Notes: generated from the letters alone by a model not told the origin. A stretch of DNA of 64,000 bases from Crocinitomicaceae bacterium (GCA_024639405.1 JAHEIL010000001.1:1-64000); one strand, 5' to 3'; shown: positions 51,936 through 61,247, numbered from the stretch's first letter. Made by a program: numbers and translations.

Positions 51936-52706
51936 ATGAAGAAGCTATATAAGTTTTTATTGAATAAATTACCACGACCATTATTGATTCGTTTAAGTTA
52001 TTTATTTAAAAAAATTGCTCCAATTGTTTACAAAGGAAACAATGTTGAATGTCCTGTTTGCAATCGTTCGTATTCAAAATTTTTATCCTATGGTTCTTCA
52101 ATAGCGCACCGTGAAAATGTTTTATGTCCAGGCGATTTAACACTCGAACGTCACCGATTAATGTGGTTGTATTTGAAAGATCATTCTGATTTTTTTACTA
52201 GCAATAAGTTAAATGTGTTGCATATTGCTCCAGAACAATGTTTTCACCAACGCTTTAAACAACAAGAAAATTTAAATTATTTAACCGGAGATTTAGTTTC
52301 TCCAATTGCAGATCTTCATTTTGACTTACATCAAATTCCTTTAGAAGAAAATCGATTTGATGTGGTCTTTTGTAATCATGTGCTAGAGCATGTGAATGAT
52401 GCAAATCAATGTATGCGTGAGTTATACAGAGTAATGAAACCAGGAGGCTGGGGGATTATGCAAGTGCCTCAAGATTTTGATCGTGAAATTACATTTGAAG
52501 ATTCCTCAATTACAAGCGAAGAAGACAGAGAACGTTATTATTGGCAAAAAGATCACGTTCGATTATTTGGAAAAGACTATCCAAATTGGTTAGAAAATGC
52601 AGGTTTTAATGTAGAGGTATTTGAAAAAGAGAAATTCTACTCTTCGTCTCAAATTAATCGTTTTAGATTGCAAGAAAAAGAAATTTTGTATATTGTACAC
52701 AAATAA
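51936..52706 (+). CDS. SAM-dependent methyltransferase, class I, with N-terminal Cys motif
   Basis: 256 residues. A hydrophobic/basic start (LLNKLPRPLLIRLSYLFKK) may be an amphipathic membrane anchor. Next, a C-x2-C site (VECPVCNRSYSKF) followed by a further Cys (LCPGDL), possibly a zinc site. The methyltransferase fold follows: VLHIAPEQCFHQRFKQ, NYLTGDLVSPIADLHFDLH, and FDVVFCNHVLEHVNDANQC with the later VMKPGGWGIMQVPQD. Substrate unknown; such proteins often act on glycan or lipid precursors. The MbnP-like gene starts 6 bases later. Confidence 0.85.
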   Translation: MKKLYKFLLNKLPRPLLIRLSYLFKKIAPIVYKGNNVECPVCNRSYSKFLSYGSSIAHRENVLCPGDLTLERHRLMWLYLKDHSDFFTSNKLNVLHIAPEQCFHQRFKQQENLNYLTGDLVSPIADLHFDLHQIPLEENRFDVVFCNHVLEHVNDANQCMRELYRVMKPGGWGIMQVPQDFDREITFEDSSITSEEDRERYYWQKDHVRLFGKDYPNWLENAGFNVEVFEKEKFYSSSQINRFRLQEKEILYIVHK

Positions 52707-52712
52707 ATAACA

Positions 52713-53690
52713 ATGAAAAATTTACTATCATTAATTACTGTTTTTGGAATATTTATTACACTACATTCTCAGAAAAATGTTTACTTAACAATTGTTCCGA
52801 AAGTAGGTAGTGAGGTGTTACAATTGGACAATAATTACACAAGTTTAAATGGTGATCTGTTTAAATTGGCTCATTTTAATTATTACTTGTCTAATTTGCA
52901 TTTAATTCACGATGGTGGTCAAGATTTAGATTTATCGGACACCGTTTTTTTAATTAAACATAACCAATATGTTTTAAATCTAGGCATATTATCGATTCAA
53001 AATATTGAGTCCATTCAATTTGGTATAGGAGTTCCACCTATATTAAATACGCAAGCAGGAGCAAATGCTTTAGATATTTCCTCCTATCCATCAAACCATC
53101 CATTGAGTTTTCAAGATCCTTCAATGTATTGGGGTTGGTCTGCGGGCTATATGCACATGATAATCGGTGGTAGAGCAGATGCAAATAATGATCAAGATCC
53201 TGAAAAAGTATTTGAATTACACAATTTAGGCGATGCAAATTATCATACGCTTTCTTTAAATGTTATTCAAACGAACACAACACCTGAAATGATTGACGTT
53301 TACATGGATTGCCATGTTGATCGTTGGATGAAAAATATTCCTATAAAAACAGTTGGTATTCAACATGCATCTATTAATTACAATGCTTCAATCATGTTGA
53401 ATGTATTACATGAAAATGTATTCGATCAACCTGAAACAGCAGCTGTAAATTCATTAACTTATACAAAAGGAACGTTAATATATCAAGCAGAAAACAAAAT
53501 TATGCATTGGCAAAATGTTAAGAATGCAGACCGTTTTCAATTGGTAGATTTAACAGGGAAATTAGTATTAACTGCAAAAGCGAATGAATCTGGATCAATT
53601 GATTTAAATGAACAGAGTAATGGAGTTTACTTGTTTACGATTGTAGGTTCAGATGGTACTGAATTGAATGCGATTAAAATAAATCATTGA
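52713..53690 (+). CDS. MbnP-like copper-protein candidate with T9SS sorting domain
   Basis: 325 residues. Signal peptide 1-19. Residues 20-220 resemble the MbnP family (DUF/PF20243-type) of periplasmic metalloproteins: FKLAHFNYYLSNLHLIHDGG, IQFGIGVPPILN, and the aromatic motif MYWGWSAGYMHM (Trp140, Trp142, His148, Met149), then VFELHNLGDANYHTLSL. In the methanobactin system a Trp of MbnP is oxidised to kynurenine by the di-heme enzyme MbnH and the product binds Cu. The C-terminal 85 residues look like a T9SS type A sorting domain (FQLVDLTGKLVLTAKANESG ... GVYLFTIVGSDG), so surface export is expected. The di-heme gene starts in its stop codon. Confidence 0.8.
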   Translation: MKNLLSLITVFGIFITLHSQKNVYLTIVPKVGSEVLQLDNNYTSLNGDLFKLAHFNYYLSNLHLIHDGGQDLDLSDTVFLIKHNQYVLNLGILSIQNIESIQFGIGVPPILNTQAGANALDISSYPSNHPLSFQDPSMYWGWSAGYMHMIIGGRADANNDQDPEKVFELHNLGDANYHTLSLNVIQTNTTPEMIDVYMDCHVDRWMKNIPIKTVGIQHASINYNASIMLNVLHENVFDQPETAAVNSLTYTKGTLIYQAENKIMHWQNVKNADRFQLVDLTGKLVLTAKANESGSIDLNEQSNGVYLFTIVGSDGTELNAIKINH

Positions 53691-54682
53691 TGCGTTTAAA
53701 ATCGTTTTCATTTACATTGTTTTCAATTGGCGCATTTATTGTGCCTTTTTTTATGGTTAAAAATTCGATTGAAATTAAAAAAATAGCTAAAGAAATTGAT
53801 CGAACTAAAGAACAATTAACCATTCATCTTGGTGAGAAACTGTTTTTTGAAAAGCGTCTATCTATTAATAATACTGTTTCTTGTGCTACATGTCACGTCC
53901 CAAAATTTGCTTTTACAGATCGAAAAAAAGTTAGTGAAGGTGTCTATGGAAGAAAAACTGAGCGCAATTCTCCTTCATTATTAAATTCGTATAAATTAAA
54001 AACTGTAATGTATGACGCGCATTTACCAACATTAGAAATGCAAGTAATCGTGCCAATTCAAGAACATGTTGAAATGGATATGAAAATGATTGATTTAATC
54101 AAAAAAATCAAACAAATAGAGCCTTATAATTCTTTAGCGCTTAAAGCATTTGACAGAGAATTTGACGCATATGTATTAACAAGAAGCATTGCTGCTTATG
54201 AACGAACATTGCTTTCAGAGAATTCTCGTTTTGACCAATATTACTCGGGTAAAAACAAAACTGCATTGACAAGAAATGAGAAAGCTGGCTGGAAAATTTT
54301 TAGTGAAAAATTATATTGCACCAAATGTCACCCAGCACCAGATTTTACAACCTATTTACCTGAAAATAATGGTCTTTACAAAAATTTTAAGTCAGACAAA
54401 GGTCGTTTCAGAATTCATTTAGATTCAACTCAAATTGGCTTTTTCAAGATTCCTTCTTTGCGGAATAGCGCAATTACATATCCCTACATGCATGATGGAA
54501 GCATGCAAACATTAAATGATGTGATAGATCATTACAGTAGAGGAGGAGCAGGCCACACATTACAAAGTAAAAACATTCAACCCTTTAATTTGTCAAAGGA
54601 AGAAAAATACCAATTAATTGTGTTTTTAAAATCCTTAACCGATTTAACTTATTTAAAAAAAACATCCATACATACGAAATAA
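53690..54682 (+). CDS. Di-heme cytochrome c peroxidase/MauG family (MbnH-like)
   Basis: 330 residues from the ATG at 53690, which overlaps the MbnP-like stop by one base. N-terminal hydrophobic segment (signal or anchor). Two c-type heme sites: CATCH (65-69) and CTKCH (210-214). Family segments: RNSPSLLNSYKLKTVMYDAH, EMQVIVPIQEHVEMDMKMID and FFKIPSLRNSAITYPYMHDG. Members are CCP peroxidases or MauG-like enzymes that oxidise a protein partner through a bis-Fe(IV) state. Coupling to an MbnP-like gene makes an MbnH role (Trp to kynurenine) likely; a peroxidase is the alternative. Confidence 0.86.
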   Translation: MRLKSFSFTLFSIGAFIVPFFMVKNSIEIKKIAKEIDRTKEQLTIHLGEKLFFEKRLSINNTVSCATCHVPKFAFTDRKKVSEGVYGRKTERNSPSLLNSYKLKTVMYDAHLPTLEMQVIVPIQEHVEMDMKMIDLIKKIKQIEPYNSLALKAFDREFDAYVLTRSIAAYERTLLSENSRFDQYYSGKNKTALTRNEKAGWKIFSEKLYCTKCHPAPDFTTYLPENNGLYKNFKSDKGRFRIHLDSTQIGFFKIPSLRNSAITYPYMHDGSMQTLNDVIDHYSRGGAGHTLQSKNIQPFNLSKEEKYQLIVFLKSLTDLTYLKKTSIHTK

Positions 54683-54777
54683 AAATTTTCATCGTTTAAA
54701 GTGTAACGGAAGTCTCCAATTTCGTTATTTCCATAAAGTCTGGCAGCTTTATTTTAAAAACTAGAAAAAATAAGCGT

Positions 54778-55359
54778 ATGAGAGTTCATTCAAATTTCCA
54801 TCAAACGAATCAACTACTTCAAAATGAATTAGACTTGATTAAAAAAGCGCAGAAAAATCCTGAACAATTTGGACCATTGTATAATAAATACCATGAGCAA
54901 ATTTTCCGTTACATCTACCAACGAATGGATGATATTGAGTTAGCACATGATATTACAGCGCAAGTATTCATTAAAGCATTGTTAAATATTACTAAGTACG
55001 AATACAGAGGTGTTCCTTTTTCTTCTTGGTTATATAGAATAGCTAAAAGTGAACTTTATCAATCTTTTCGTGATAAAAAAGCAGAACGTACAATCAATAT
55101 TGATGCAATTAATGTTGTAGCTATCATTGATGAAATTGAATCTGATGAAACAGAAGAAAATAAAAAGCACTTATTAGACTCACTTTCATTATTAAAAGAA
55201 AAAGATATACAATTAATTGAATTAAGATTTTTTGAGAAAAGATCTTTTAAGGAAATGGGAGAAATTTTAGAGCTTACAGAAAACAATGCCAAAGTGAAGA
55301 CTTTTAGAGCACTTGAGAAATTAAAAACATTATTTTTAACTAAAAAACCAGCGTTATGA
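54778..55359 (+). CDS. ECF-type RNA polymerase sigma factor
   Basis: 193 residues with sigma region 2 (EQIFRYIYQRMDDIELAHDI, then ITKYEYRGVPFSSWLYRIAK) and region 4 helix-turn-helix (LLKEKDIQLIELRFFEKRSF, KEMGEILELTENNAKVKTFR). Regions 1.2 and 3 are absent, as expected for the extracytoplasmic-function class. The next gene overlaps by 4 bases and encodes a single-helix membrane protein, which is the layout of a sigma/anti-sigma pair. No promoter consensus seen upstream. Confidence 0.92.
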   Translation: MRVHSNFHQTNQLLQNELDLIKKAQKNPEQFGPLYNKYHEQIFRYIYQRMDDIELAHDITAQVFIKALLNITKYEYRGVPFSSWLYRIAKSELYQSFRDKKAERTINIDAINVVAIIDEIESDETEENKKHLLDSLSLLKEKDIQLIELRFFEKRSFKEMGEILELTENNAKVKTFRALEKLKTLFLTKKPAL

Positions 55360-56060
55360 AATTAAATTATAACCGCCCTGAACTGTCAAGTTCTGAAATT
55401 GAAAAAAGACAAGATTTTAATACAATATTAAATCAAATTAAAACAGTTAAACCCTATTTATTTAAAAAAATATTGTTTTACGGAGCAATTGGACTCACTT
55501 CGATTGCTGGTATTTTTATACTGAATTCAACTACATTTAAAACTTCAACAAAAAAAACATATGGTACTAAAATTACATTAAACAAAACAAAATTACCCAA
55601 CAAGTCTTACAATACAAGTAATGATGTGAAACCAATAATTTCAATGAGTAAACCTTTGAAAAATGGAACAAATATAAAAAATGAAAAAGAGGATTTTCAT
55701 GATGAAATAGTTGAATTCACACCTAAAATCAAAACTGAAATTAAAGCAAATAAGCAAAGGAATTCGATTTTACCATCAATTTCTGGAGTTGAGTATGGAA
55801 CGATTACAAGGGATCAATTTTTAAATGCCGTAAAAGTTGAAATTGCGAATTCATCAAAAATAGTAAGTTATAAAATTAATTATTTTAAAATTTCAAATTT
55901 TATAGAAAAGGAAATTATTGGAGATGAACTTTCTGAAGAGCTAAAAAAAGATGTATTAACTTATCACAATCAATTACCCGTTTCAATTACAAACATTTTG
56001 TCAATTGATACAAATAACCAAGTTAATTCATTGCCATCTATTCGCTTATTTATTAAATAA
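55356..56060 (+). CDS. Single-pass membrane protein, possible anti-sigma partner
   Basis: 234 residues. A cytoplasmic N-terminus of about 37 residues, one membrane helix (about 40-58, ILFYGAIGLTSIAGIFIL), then a Lys/Thr-rich low-complexity periplasmic linker and a C-terminal domain of about 95 residues (GTITRDQFLNAVKVEIANSS, IVSYKINYFKISNFI). The ITRxQF and VxSYKI pattern reminds me of the GldM-type periplasmic repeat, but this is weak. ATG overlaps the sigma factor stop by 4 bases. No zinc anti-sigma motif (HxxxCxxC). Function inferred only from position and topology. Confidence 0.62.
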   Translation: MKLNYNRPELSSSEIEKRQDFNTILNQIKTVKPYLFKKILFYGAIGLTSIAGIFILNSTTFKTSTKKTYGTKITLNKTKLPNKSYNTSNDVKPIISMSKPLKNGTNIKNEKEDFHDEIVEFTPKIKTEIKANKQRNSILPSISGVEYGTITRDQFLNAVKVEIANSSKIVSYKINYFKISNFIEKEIIGDELSEELKKDVLTYHNQLPVSITNILSIDTNNQVNSLPSIRLFIK

Positions 56061-56128
56061 ACGATTTATTTATTCATAACTAAATTTGTATTATTTTATT
56101 TTTTTTATTTAAAGTGGGTGACATATAA

Positions 56129-56146
56129 TAAATTTGCTTAAATTTG
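56129..56146 (+). promoter_or_regulatory. Two tandem TAAATTTG boxes before the DUF6089-like gene
   Basis: TAAATTTG occurs at 56129-56136 and again at 56139-56146, both exact TAnnTTTG matches, 35 to 45 bases before the ATG at 56182. One is probably the -7 element; the -33 is unclear. Confidence 0.4.
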
Positions 56147-56181
56147 TTATACGTTATTATTGAAACCCAAAAAATATTAAA

Positions 56182-57102
56182 ATGAAATACGTTATTTATA
56201 CCTTAACCATTTTTTCTTCTTTAGTTGCTTTTTCTCAACATGCAAATTTCAACACTCAAAAAAATTGGTCTTTAAATAAAAAAGAAATTCTATTTGGAAT
56301 TGGTGCAACTCAATTTACTGGAGATGTAGGAGGATCAGATGGAATTGGTAAAGATTACAGTTTAAGAGATTTGGATTTGAGAGCAACTCGTTTCTCCGGT
56401 TTAATAGGTTTTCGCTATCGATTTGCTCCTATGTGGTCAACAACTACTGTTTTGAATTTTGGCATGTTAGCAGGTGATGATGCATACACCGAAGATATTG
56501 TAAGAAAAAGTAGAAATTTACACTTTAGATCTTGGGTGGTAGAATTAAATCAACGTATTGAGTTCATTCTTTATTCAAATGAAGGATTTGTTTCTTCAAA
56601 AAATACATCAAAAGCAAGAAATAAAAATGAACGTATTTACTTATTTTCAGGAATAGGAATCAATTATTTTTATTCTCAAGCAAAATACAACAATGAATGG
56701 GTAGGTTTGCGTGCATTGAAAACAGAAGGACAAGGTTTAGCAGGAGGGCCTTCTGAATATTTACCAATAACAGCAACAATCCCAATGGGAATAGGTTTTA
56801 GAACAGCATTAGGAAGAATGTGGAGTATTGGGATTGAAGCAAGTTATGTAAAAACATTTAGTGACTACATCGATGATGTTCATGGTGTATATTATGACCC
56901 TTCTAATTTAAGTTCTCCAGCAGCTCAGCATTTATCAAATCCTGCACAAGTAAATTCAGCATGGTTTAATCCTGGATCAAAAAGAGGGGATAGCCAAAAT
57001 GATTCATATTATTATTTGAATTTTGTAGTGTCAAAAAATATTACTTACAAGGATAACAAAAGAAATTCTGGTGGTATTATCAAAGGAAGATACAAATTCT
57101 AA
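56182..57102 (+). CDS. DUF6089-like outer-membrane barrel protein
   Basis: 306 residues with signal peptide (SLVAFSQ, cleavage near residue 19). Barrel strands with the DUF6089-type opening KEILFGIGATQFTGDVGGSD, the long turn ATRFSGLIGFRYRFAPMWST, and later IPMGIGFRTALGRMWSIGIE; the end KGRYKF has the aromatic C-terminal residue of outer-membrane barrels. Function unknown. It follows the sigma factor and its partner, with its own candidate promoter, so it might be a target of that sigma. Terminator downstream. Confidence 0.78.
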   Translation: MKYVIYTLTIFSSLVAFSQHANFNTQKNWSLNKKEILFGIGATQFTGDVGGSDGIGKDYSLRDLDLRATRFSGLIGFRYRFAPMWSTTTVLNFGMLAGDDAYTEDIVRKSRNLHFRSWVVELNQRIEFILYSNEGFVSSKNTSKARNKNERIYLFSGIGINYFYSQAKYNNEWVGLRALKTEGQGLAGGPSEYLPITATIPMGIGFRTALGRMWSIGIEASYVKTFSDYIDDVHGVYYDPSNLSSPAAQHLSNPAQVNSAWFNPGSKRGDSQNDSYYYLNFVVSKNITYKDNKRNSGGIIKGRYKF

Positions 57103-57126
57103 TAAAAAATACTAATTTTGAAAATG

Positions 57127-57152
57127 AAGGTGGCTTGAGTCACCTTTTTTTA
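57127..57152 (+). terminator. Terminator behind the DUF6089-like gene
   Basis: AAGGTGGCT (57128-57136 area) pairs with AGTCACCTT through a G-U pair around a TG loop, then a T run to 57152. It separates the barrel gene from pyrD. Confidence 0.8.
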
Positions 57153-57170
57153 TAGCTAAAATTTAAGTTA

Positions 57171-58208
57171 ATGTATAAACTGTTAAGGTCTTTCCTGTTT
57201 TTATTCGATCCAGAAAAAGTTCACTACTTCACGATGAGCTTTTTAAAATTCTTATTAAAAATACCTGGATTCAAGTGTTTATGGAGTAATTATTACACAG
57301 TTAATAATAAAAAATTAGAAACTACTGTTTTTGGCTTGACCTTTAAAAATCCTGTTGGATTAGCTGCGGGGTTTGATAAAAACGCTGCAATGTATAATGA
57401 ATTGGCAGCATGTGGATTTGGATTTATTGAAATCGGTACAATTACGCCTAAAGCACAAGATGGAAATCCAAAACCTAGATTATTTCGATTGAAAGATGAT
57501 AACGGGATCATTAATAGAATGGGATTTAATAATGACGGAGTAGAAGTAGCGATTGAAAATTTAAAAAAACGAAAAACATCGTTATTAATAGGAGGGAATA
57601 TTGGTAAAAATAAAGTTACGCCTAATGAAAATGCAACGGATGATTATGTAATTACTTTTGAAGCATTGTTTCCATATGTTGATTATTTTGTTGTAAATGT
57701 ATCCTCACCAAATACACCTGGTTTAAGAGAATTACAAGAAAAAGAACCATTAAAACAATTGCTTGTTACCTTGATGGATCTTAATAAAACAAAAGATAAA
57801 AGAAAACCTATCTTATTGAAAATCGCACCCGATTTAACCAATGAGCAATTGGATGATATCGTAGAAATCGTAACAGAAACAGCCATTGACGGAGTTATTG
57901 CAACAAATACTACAATTAGCAGGGAAGGGTTGAATGCTTCAAAAACAATGGTGAATTCAATAGGTGCTGGTGGTTTATCTGGAAAACCATTATCTAAAAG
58001 GTCAACCGAAGTTATTCGCTATTTGGCCGTAAAATCGAATCATTCGTTTCCAATTATAGGGGTAGGTGGAATTCATTCAGCAGAAGATGCGCTTGAAAAA
58101 ATACATGCAGGTGCTGCATTGATTCAATTGTACACTGGATTTATATATGAAGGATCTGGATTAATTAAAAAAATAAATCAAGCAATTTTAAAAGAACGGA
58201 CGAAATGA
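57171..58208 (+). CDS. pyrD: Dihydroorotate dehydrogenase (quinone), class 2
   Basis: 345 residues. The N-terminal helical extension ([16 protein letters not shown]) is the membrane/quinone-access region of class 2 enzymes. The TIM barrel follows: [40 protein letters not shown], the FMN/orotate segment [16 protein letters not shown] with the catalytic Ser in this loop, [14 protein letters not shown] and [16 protein letters not shown]. It oxidises dihydroorotate and passes electrons to menaquinone. The HMG-CoA lyase gene starts within its stop codon (4-bp overlap). Confidence 0.96.
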   Translation: MYKLLRSFLFLFDPEKVHYFTMSFLKFLLKIPGFKCLWSNYYTVNNKKLETTVFGLTFKNPVGLAAGFDKNAAMYNELAACGFGFIEIGTITPKAQDGNPKPRLFRLKDDNGIINRMGFNNDGVEVAIENLKKRKTSLLIGGNIGKNKVTPNENATDDYVITFEALFPYVDYFVVNVSSPNTPGLRELQEKEPLKQLLVTLMDLNKTKDKRKPILLKIAPDLTNEQLDDIVEIVTETAIDGVIATNTTISREGLNASKTMVNSIGAGGLSGKPLSKRSTEVIRYLAVKSNHSFPIIGVGGIHSAEDALEKIHAGAALIQLYTGFIYEGSGLIKKINQAILKERTK

Positions 58209-59056
58209 AATCCTTGAAAATAATTGAATGCCCAAGAGATGCAATGCAAGGAATTGTAGAATTTATTCCAACTTCAAAAAAAGTAGAATACATCAATGCT
58301 TTGTTGAAATGTGGTTTCGACACCTTAGATTTTGGAAGTTTTGTTTCGCCAAAAGCCATTCCCCAAATGCAAGATACTGCTATCGTCTTGGAACAATTAA
58401 ATCCATCTGAAACAAAATTATTAGCTATTATCGCGAATGAAAGAGGTGCGGTTAATGCTTGTGATTTTGAGCAAATTAAATATTTAGGTTTTCCGTTTTC
58501 TATTTCTGAAGAATTTCAAAAAAGAAATACCAATGCAACTATTGAATCTTCTTTTTTAGAAGTAGAGAAAATTCAAAATTTAAGTACAAAATCTGATAAA
58601 AAACTTGTTTTATATTTATCGATGGGGTTTGGTAATCCATATGGAGAAAATTGGAACATTGATTTACTGTATAAATGGTGCAATGATTTACATTCGAAAT
58701 TAGGAATTGAAATATTAGCATTATCAGATACAATTGGTGTTGCTACGCCTGAATTAGTTAAATCAACCTTACTTGATTTGATTCCAGCTCTTCCAACTTC
58801 AGAAATTGGTGTACATTTACACACCATTTCAAGCAACGCTAAATCTCTTGTCGCAGCAGCATTTGAAGCTGGGTGCAGAAGGTTTGATGGAGCAATAAAA
58901 GGATTTGGAGGTTGTCCGATGGCAATGGATCAGTTAACAGGAAATATGCCTACAGAAGTTATGATAGAATGGTTCCGAGAAAACAACATTGAAACTGGAA
59001 TTCATCCTTTAGAATTTAATGATTCTTATAATTTATCTGCCAAAATTTTTAATTAA
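58205..59056 (+). CDS. Hydroxymethylglutaryl-CoA lyase
   Basis: 283 residues, TIM barrel of the DRE-TIM superfamily. The start [20 protein letters not shown] is the PRD(x)LQ metal/substrate motif, [16 protein letters not shown] follows, IGVHLHT holds the metal-binding His pair, and [16 protein letters not shown] carries the active-site Cys (GCP). It splits HMG-CoA to acetyl-CoA and acetoacetate, the last step of leucine degradation. Other leucine genes are not in the window. Overlaps pyrD by 4 bases. Confidence 0.88.
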   Translation: MKSLKIIECPRDAMQGIVEFIPTSKKVEYINALLKCGFDTLDFGSFVSPKAIPQMQDTAIVLEQLNPSETKLLAIIANERGAVNACDFEQIKYLGFPFSISEEFQKRNTNATIESSFLEVEKIQNLSTKSDKKLVLYLSMGFGNPYGENWNIDLLYKWCNDLHSKLGIEILALSDTIGVATPELVKSTLLDLIPALPTSEIGVHLHTISSNAKSLVAAAFEAGCRRFDGAIKGFGGCPMAMDQLTGNMPTEVMIEWFRENNIETGIHPLEFNDSYNLSAKIFN

Positions 59057-59063
59057 TAGAATT

Positions 59064-59714
59064 ATGAAAAATATCTTTTTATTTATTTTACTCAGTTTAA
59101 TCGTCGTTTCTTGTTCTAGTAATGAAGAACCGGTCACTAAAAAGAAAGTTGACCCAACAGGTGAAATAATTTCAATTGAAACGTTATTTGATACAGATGA
59201 TTTTCAAGACAAAGCGCACAAGGAAATTCTAGAAGAATTGAAAATTTGCTCATCATTTCAAAAAGATACTTCAAATTATTTAGAACCAGCTTGTTCTCCT
59301 AGATTTTTTAAAGTTTTTCAAATGAATGAAAAAATCAATGTAAAGAACGCTTTCTTAGTTCAAATAAAATCTAAAGTTGGTGGAATAAAATTAAGGAGAT
59401 TTTTAGCTTTTGTACGAGAACGAGGTGAATTAGTTAAATGCAATGCTTTTGTCGCAAATTTAATTGCTAAAATCAGAACAAAAAATGGTTATGACGATTT
59501 GGTTTTACGTTTCAACGACAATGTAGAGGGTGATATTATTTTTTACAATTGCTTGTTCTCTTGGGACGGTTTTAAATATGTATTTAAGACAGTTGTTGCA
59601 ATTGAAGGTTATGAGAATGGTGAATTGTGGCGCCAACGAATTAAAGCAGAATTAAAAGATTCAGTTTCAAAAGAAATATATAAGACTCTACAGAAAAATG
59701 AAATGATTTTATAA
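59064..59714 (+). CDS. Lipoprotein of unknown function
   Basis: 216 residues from the ATG at 59064. Lipobox VVSC with Cys17 and Ser at +2, so outer-membrane anchored is likely. The mature part is mixed, with basic segments (GGIKLRRFLAFVRERGELVK) and YENGELWRQRIKAELK near the end. No family recognised. It begins 7 bases after the HMG-CoA lyase stop and is likely on the same transcript. Confidence 0.7.
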   Translation: MKNIFLFILLSLIVVSCSSNEEPVTKKKVDPTGEIISIETLFDTDDFQDKAHKEILEELKICSSFQKDTSNYLEPACSPRFFKVFQMNEKINVKNAFLVQIKSKVGGIKLRRFLAFVRERGELVKCNAFVANLIAKIRTKNGYDDLVLRFNDNVEGDIIFYNCLFSWDGFKYVFKTVVAIEGYENGELWRQRIKAELKDSVSKEIYKTLQKNEMIL

Positions 59715-59800
59715 TTAAAATTGGAGTAGGAGTACTGTTAGTTTTTTATTGAAAAATAAATTAATTAAGAAAAAATAATATTGAAACCTTTTCTTGAATA

Positions 59801-60604
59801 TTAATTCTTTACAAATCGAACTGAAACAATCCCTTTTGAAGTTGCAATAGAAATAAAATAAACACCATTTTCTAAAGCATGTACATCTATTTTTTGATTT
59901 GTAGAGGTAAGAATTTCTTGACCATTTAATGTGTGAATAGTAGCAGATTTAAACGCATCAATTGTTGATATTTTTACAAAATCTGTTGAAGGATTTGGAA
60001 AGACATCAACAGTATTAACATTCGAAACTTCAATTAAACTTGCTGGATCTTCTTTCCAAATACGAATATCATCCACATATAACTTGTATCCGTTATTTGT
60101 TTTATTTACAAAAGCAACATAAACAGAATCATCATTAAAACCTTTCAGTGATAAGTCTACAATTCTTGTTGTCCAATCAACATATTCTGCACTTAATTTA
60201 GCAATCGTGTCTTCAAAAGCAGCAATAGTTGGAGTTGTTCTTGAAATCAATACTAAATAATCATCTGGAAATGAAGCGTCTTGAGAACGGGCATTCCATT
60301 CAATAAAGTTTCCAAAAGAACCTAGTTTAACTTTAGGCGTGATCAACCATCTACTAGCTGTTCCAACTGGAGAGAAAAAAGATGTGGAAGCTGCAATTGA
60401 ATCTGTCACATTAGAAGGATCAATTGTACTTATCCAAGCAGAAGTATATTCAGAAACTGCTGGGTCAGGAGTGAGCCCATCATTATCTATCATTGAAAAA
60501 TTTGAGGGAATTCCATTTTGAAAATCAACGTTAAACAATGTTATTTGCGCGTTAATTTTTGAAAAAGTTAAAACAAGTGTTAGAAAGAAAATGTATTTTA
60601 CCAT
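59801..60604 (-). CDS. T9SS type A cargo protein with choice-of-anchor J domain
   Basis: 267 residues. Signal peptide (about 1-19, SKINAQ). Residues 20-190 fit the choice-of-anchor (cleaved adhesin) domain: LFNVDFQNGIPSNFSMIDND near the start, ASRWLITPKVKLG, YVDDIRIWKED at the end. The last 75 residues are a sorting domain (VDVFPNPSTDFVKISTI ... FISIATSKGIVSVRFVKN). A carbohydrate- or protein-binding surface protein. Monocistronic. Confidence 0.88.
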   Translation of the reverse strand: MVKYIFFLTLVLTFSKINAQITLFNVDFQNGIPSNFSMIDNDGLTPDPAVSEYTSAWISTIDPSNVTDSIAASTSFFSPVGTASRWLITPKVKLGSFGNFIEWNARSQDASFPDDYLVLISRTTPTIAAFEDTIAKLSAEYVDWTTRIVDLSLKGFNDDSVYVAFVNKTNNGYKLYVDDIRIWKEDPASLIEVSNVNTVDVFPNPSTDFVKISTIDAFKSATIHTLNGQEILTSTNQKIDVHALENGVYFISIATSKGIVSVRFVKN

Positions 60605-60653
60605 GGAATCTAAAAATGATTAATCAATAAGTGCAAATTTAACGAAACAATTC

Positions 60654-61118
60654 TTAATCTGTAAGAGATATTAGTATTTCTTTGAATTCTTGATAAAATT
60701 CATCAAATTCTATTAAACGATCTTTTAAAAAATCATAAATTTTAGAGTGATCTTCTTCGTTGAAATAATTAACATCTTTTAATTCCCAATAAATTCTGGA
60801 ATAGATTTTCCCTTCAACTGAGTATGATTTTTCATCCCAGATGGTTTCATATTTCATGGATGCTTCCATTACTTTTTTTAATTCAGTCATTTGTTCCCAA
60901 ATAATCTCACGAACTGAATTGTCTTTTGGTTGAATTTCAAAACTTAAACGCGCAACTTTTGAATCTGTGTATAATCTGATGTACACATTTTTAACATCAG
61001 ATGGATAAGAAACCCAATTCATCCGTTTACCATTGGATGATTTATATTTTTGCATGAATTTTTTAAATCCATTCCAAAATAGGGTGTTCTTTAGTTTTAA
61101 TTCTTCTTTAGAAAGCAT
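60654..61118 (-). CDS. DUF4268 domain protein
   Basis: 154 residues, no signal peptide. The pattern KNTLFWNGFKKFMQKYKSSN, VYIRLYTDSKVARLSFEI, and VMEASMKYETIWDEKSYSVE matches DUF4268, a small domain also found joined to restriction enzymes and in stand-alone cytoplasmic proteins. Here it is alone. Function unknown; no restriction or defence genes are nearby. Confidence 0.82.
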   Translation of the reverse strand: MLSKEELKLKNTLFWNGFKKFMQKYKSSNGKRMNWVSYPSDVKNVYIRLYTDSKVARLSFEIQPKDNSVREIIWEQMTELKKVMEASMKYETIWDEKSYSVEGKIYSRIYWELKDVNYFNEEDHSKIYDFLKDRLIEFDEFYQEFKEILISLTD

Positions 61119-61202
61119 TCTAGTTGATTTGCTACAAATTTACACTTTTAATTTAATTCAATTTTATTTAACATAATGTTAATTATAAGACAAATTAAGA
61201 TT

Positions 61203-61230
61203 AAAAGAAAGGGAGAATGAACTCCCTTAA
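61203..61230 (-). terminator. Terminator of the cold-shock-domain gene
   Basis: On the minus strand AAGGGAG (61228-61222) pairs with CTCCCTT (61215-61209) around TTCATT, followed by TCTTTT. The tract is modest. Confidence 0.65.
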
Positions 61231-61247
61231 ATTGTATTATGATTTGA

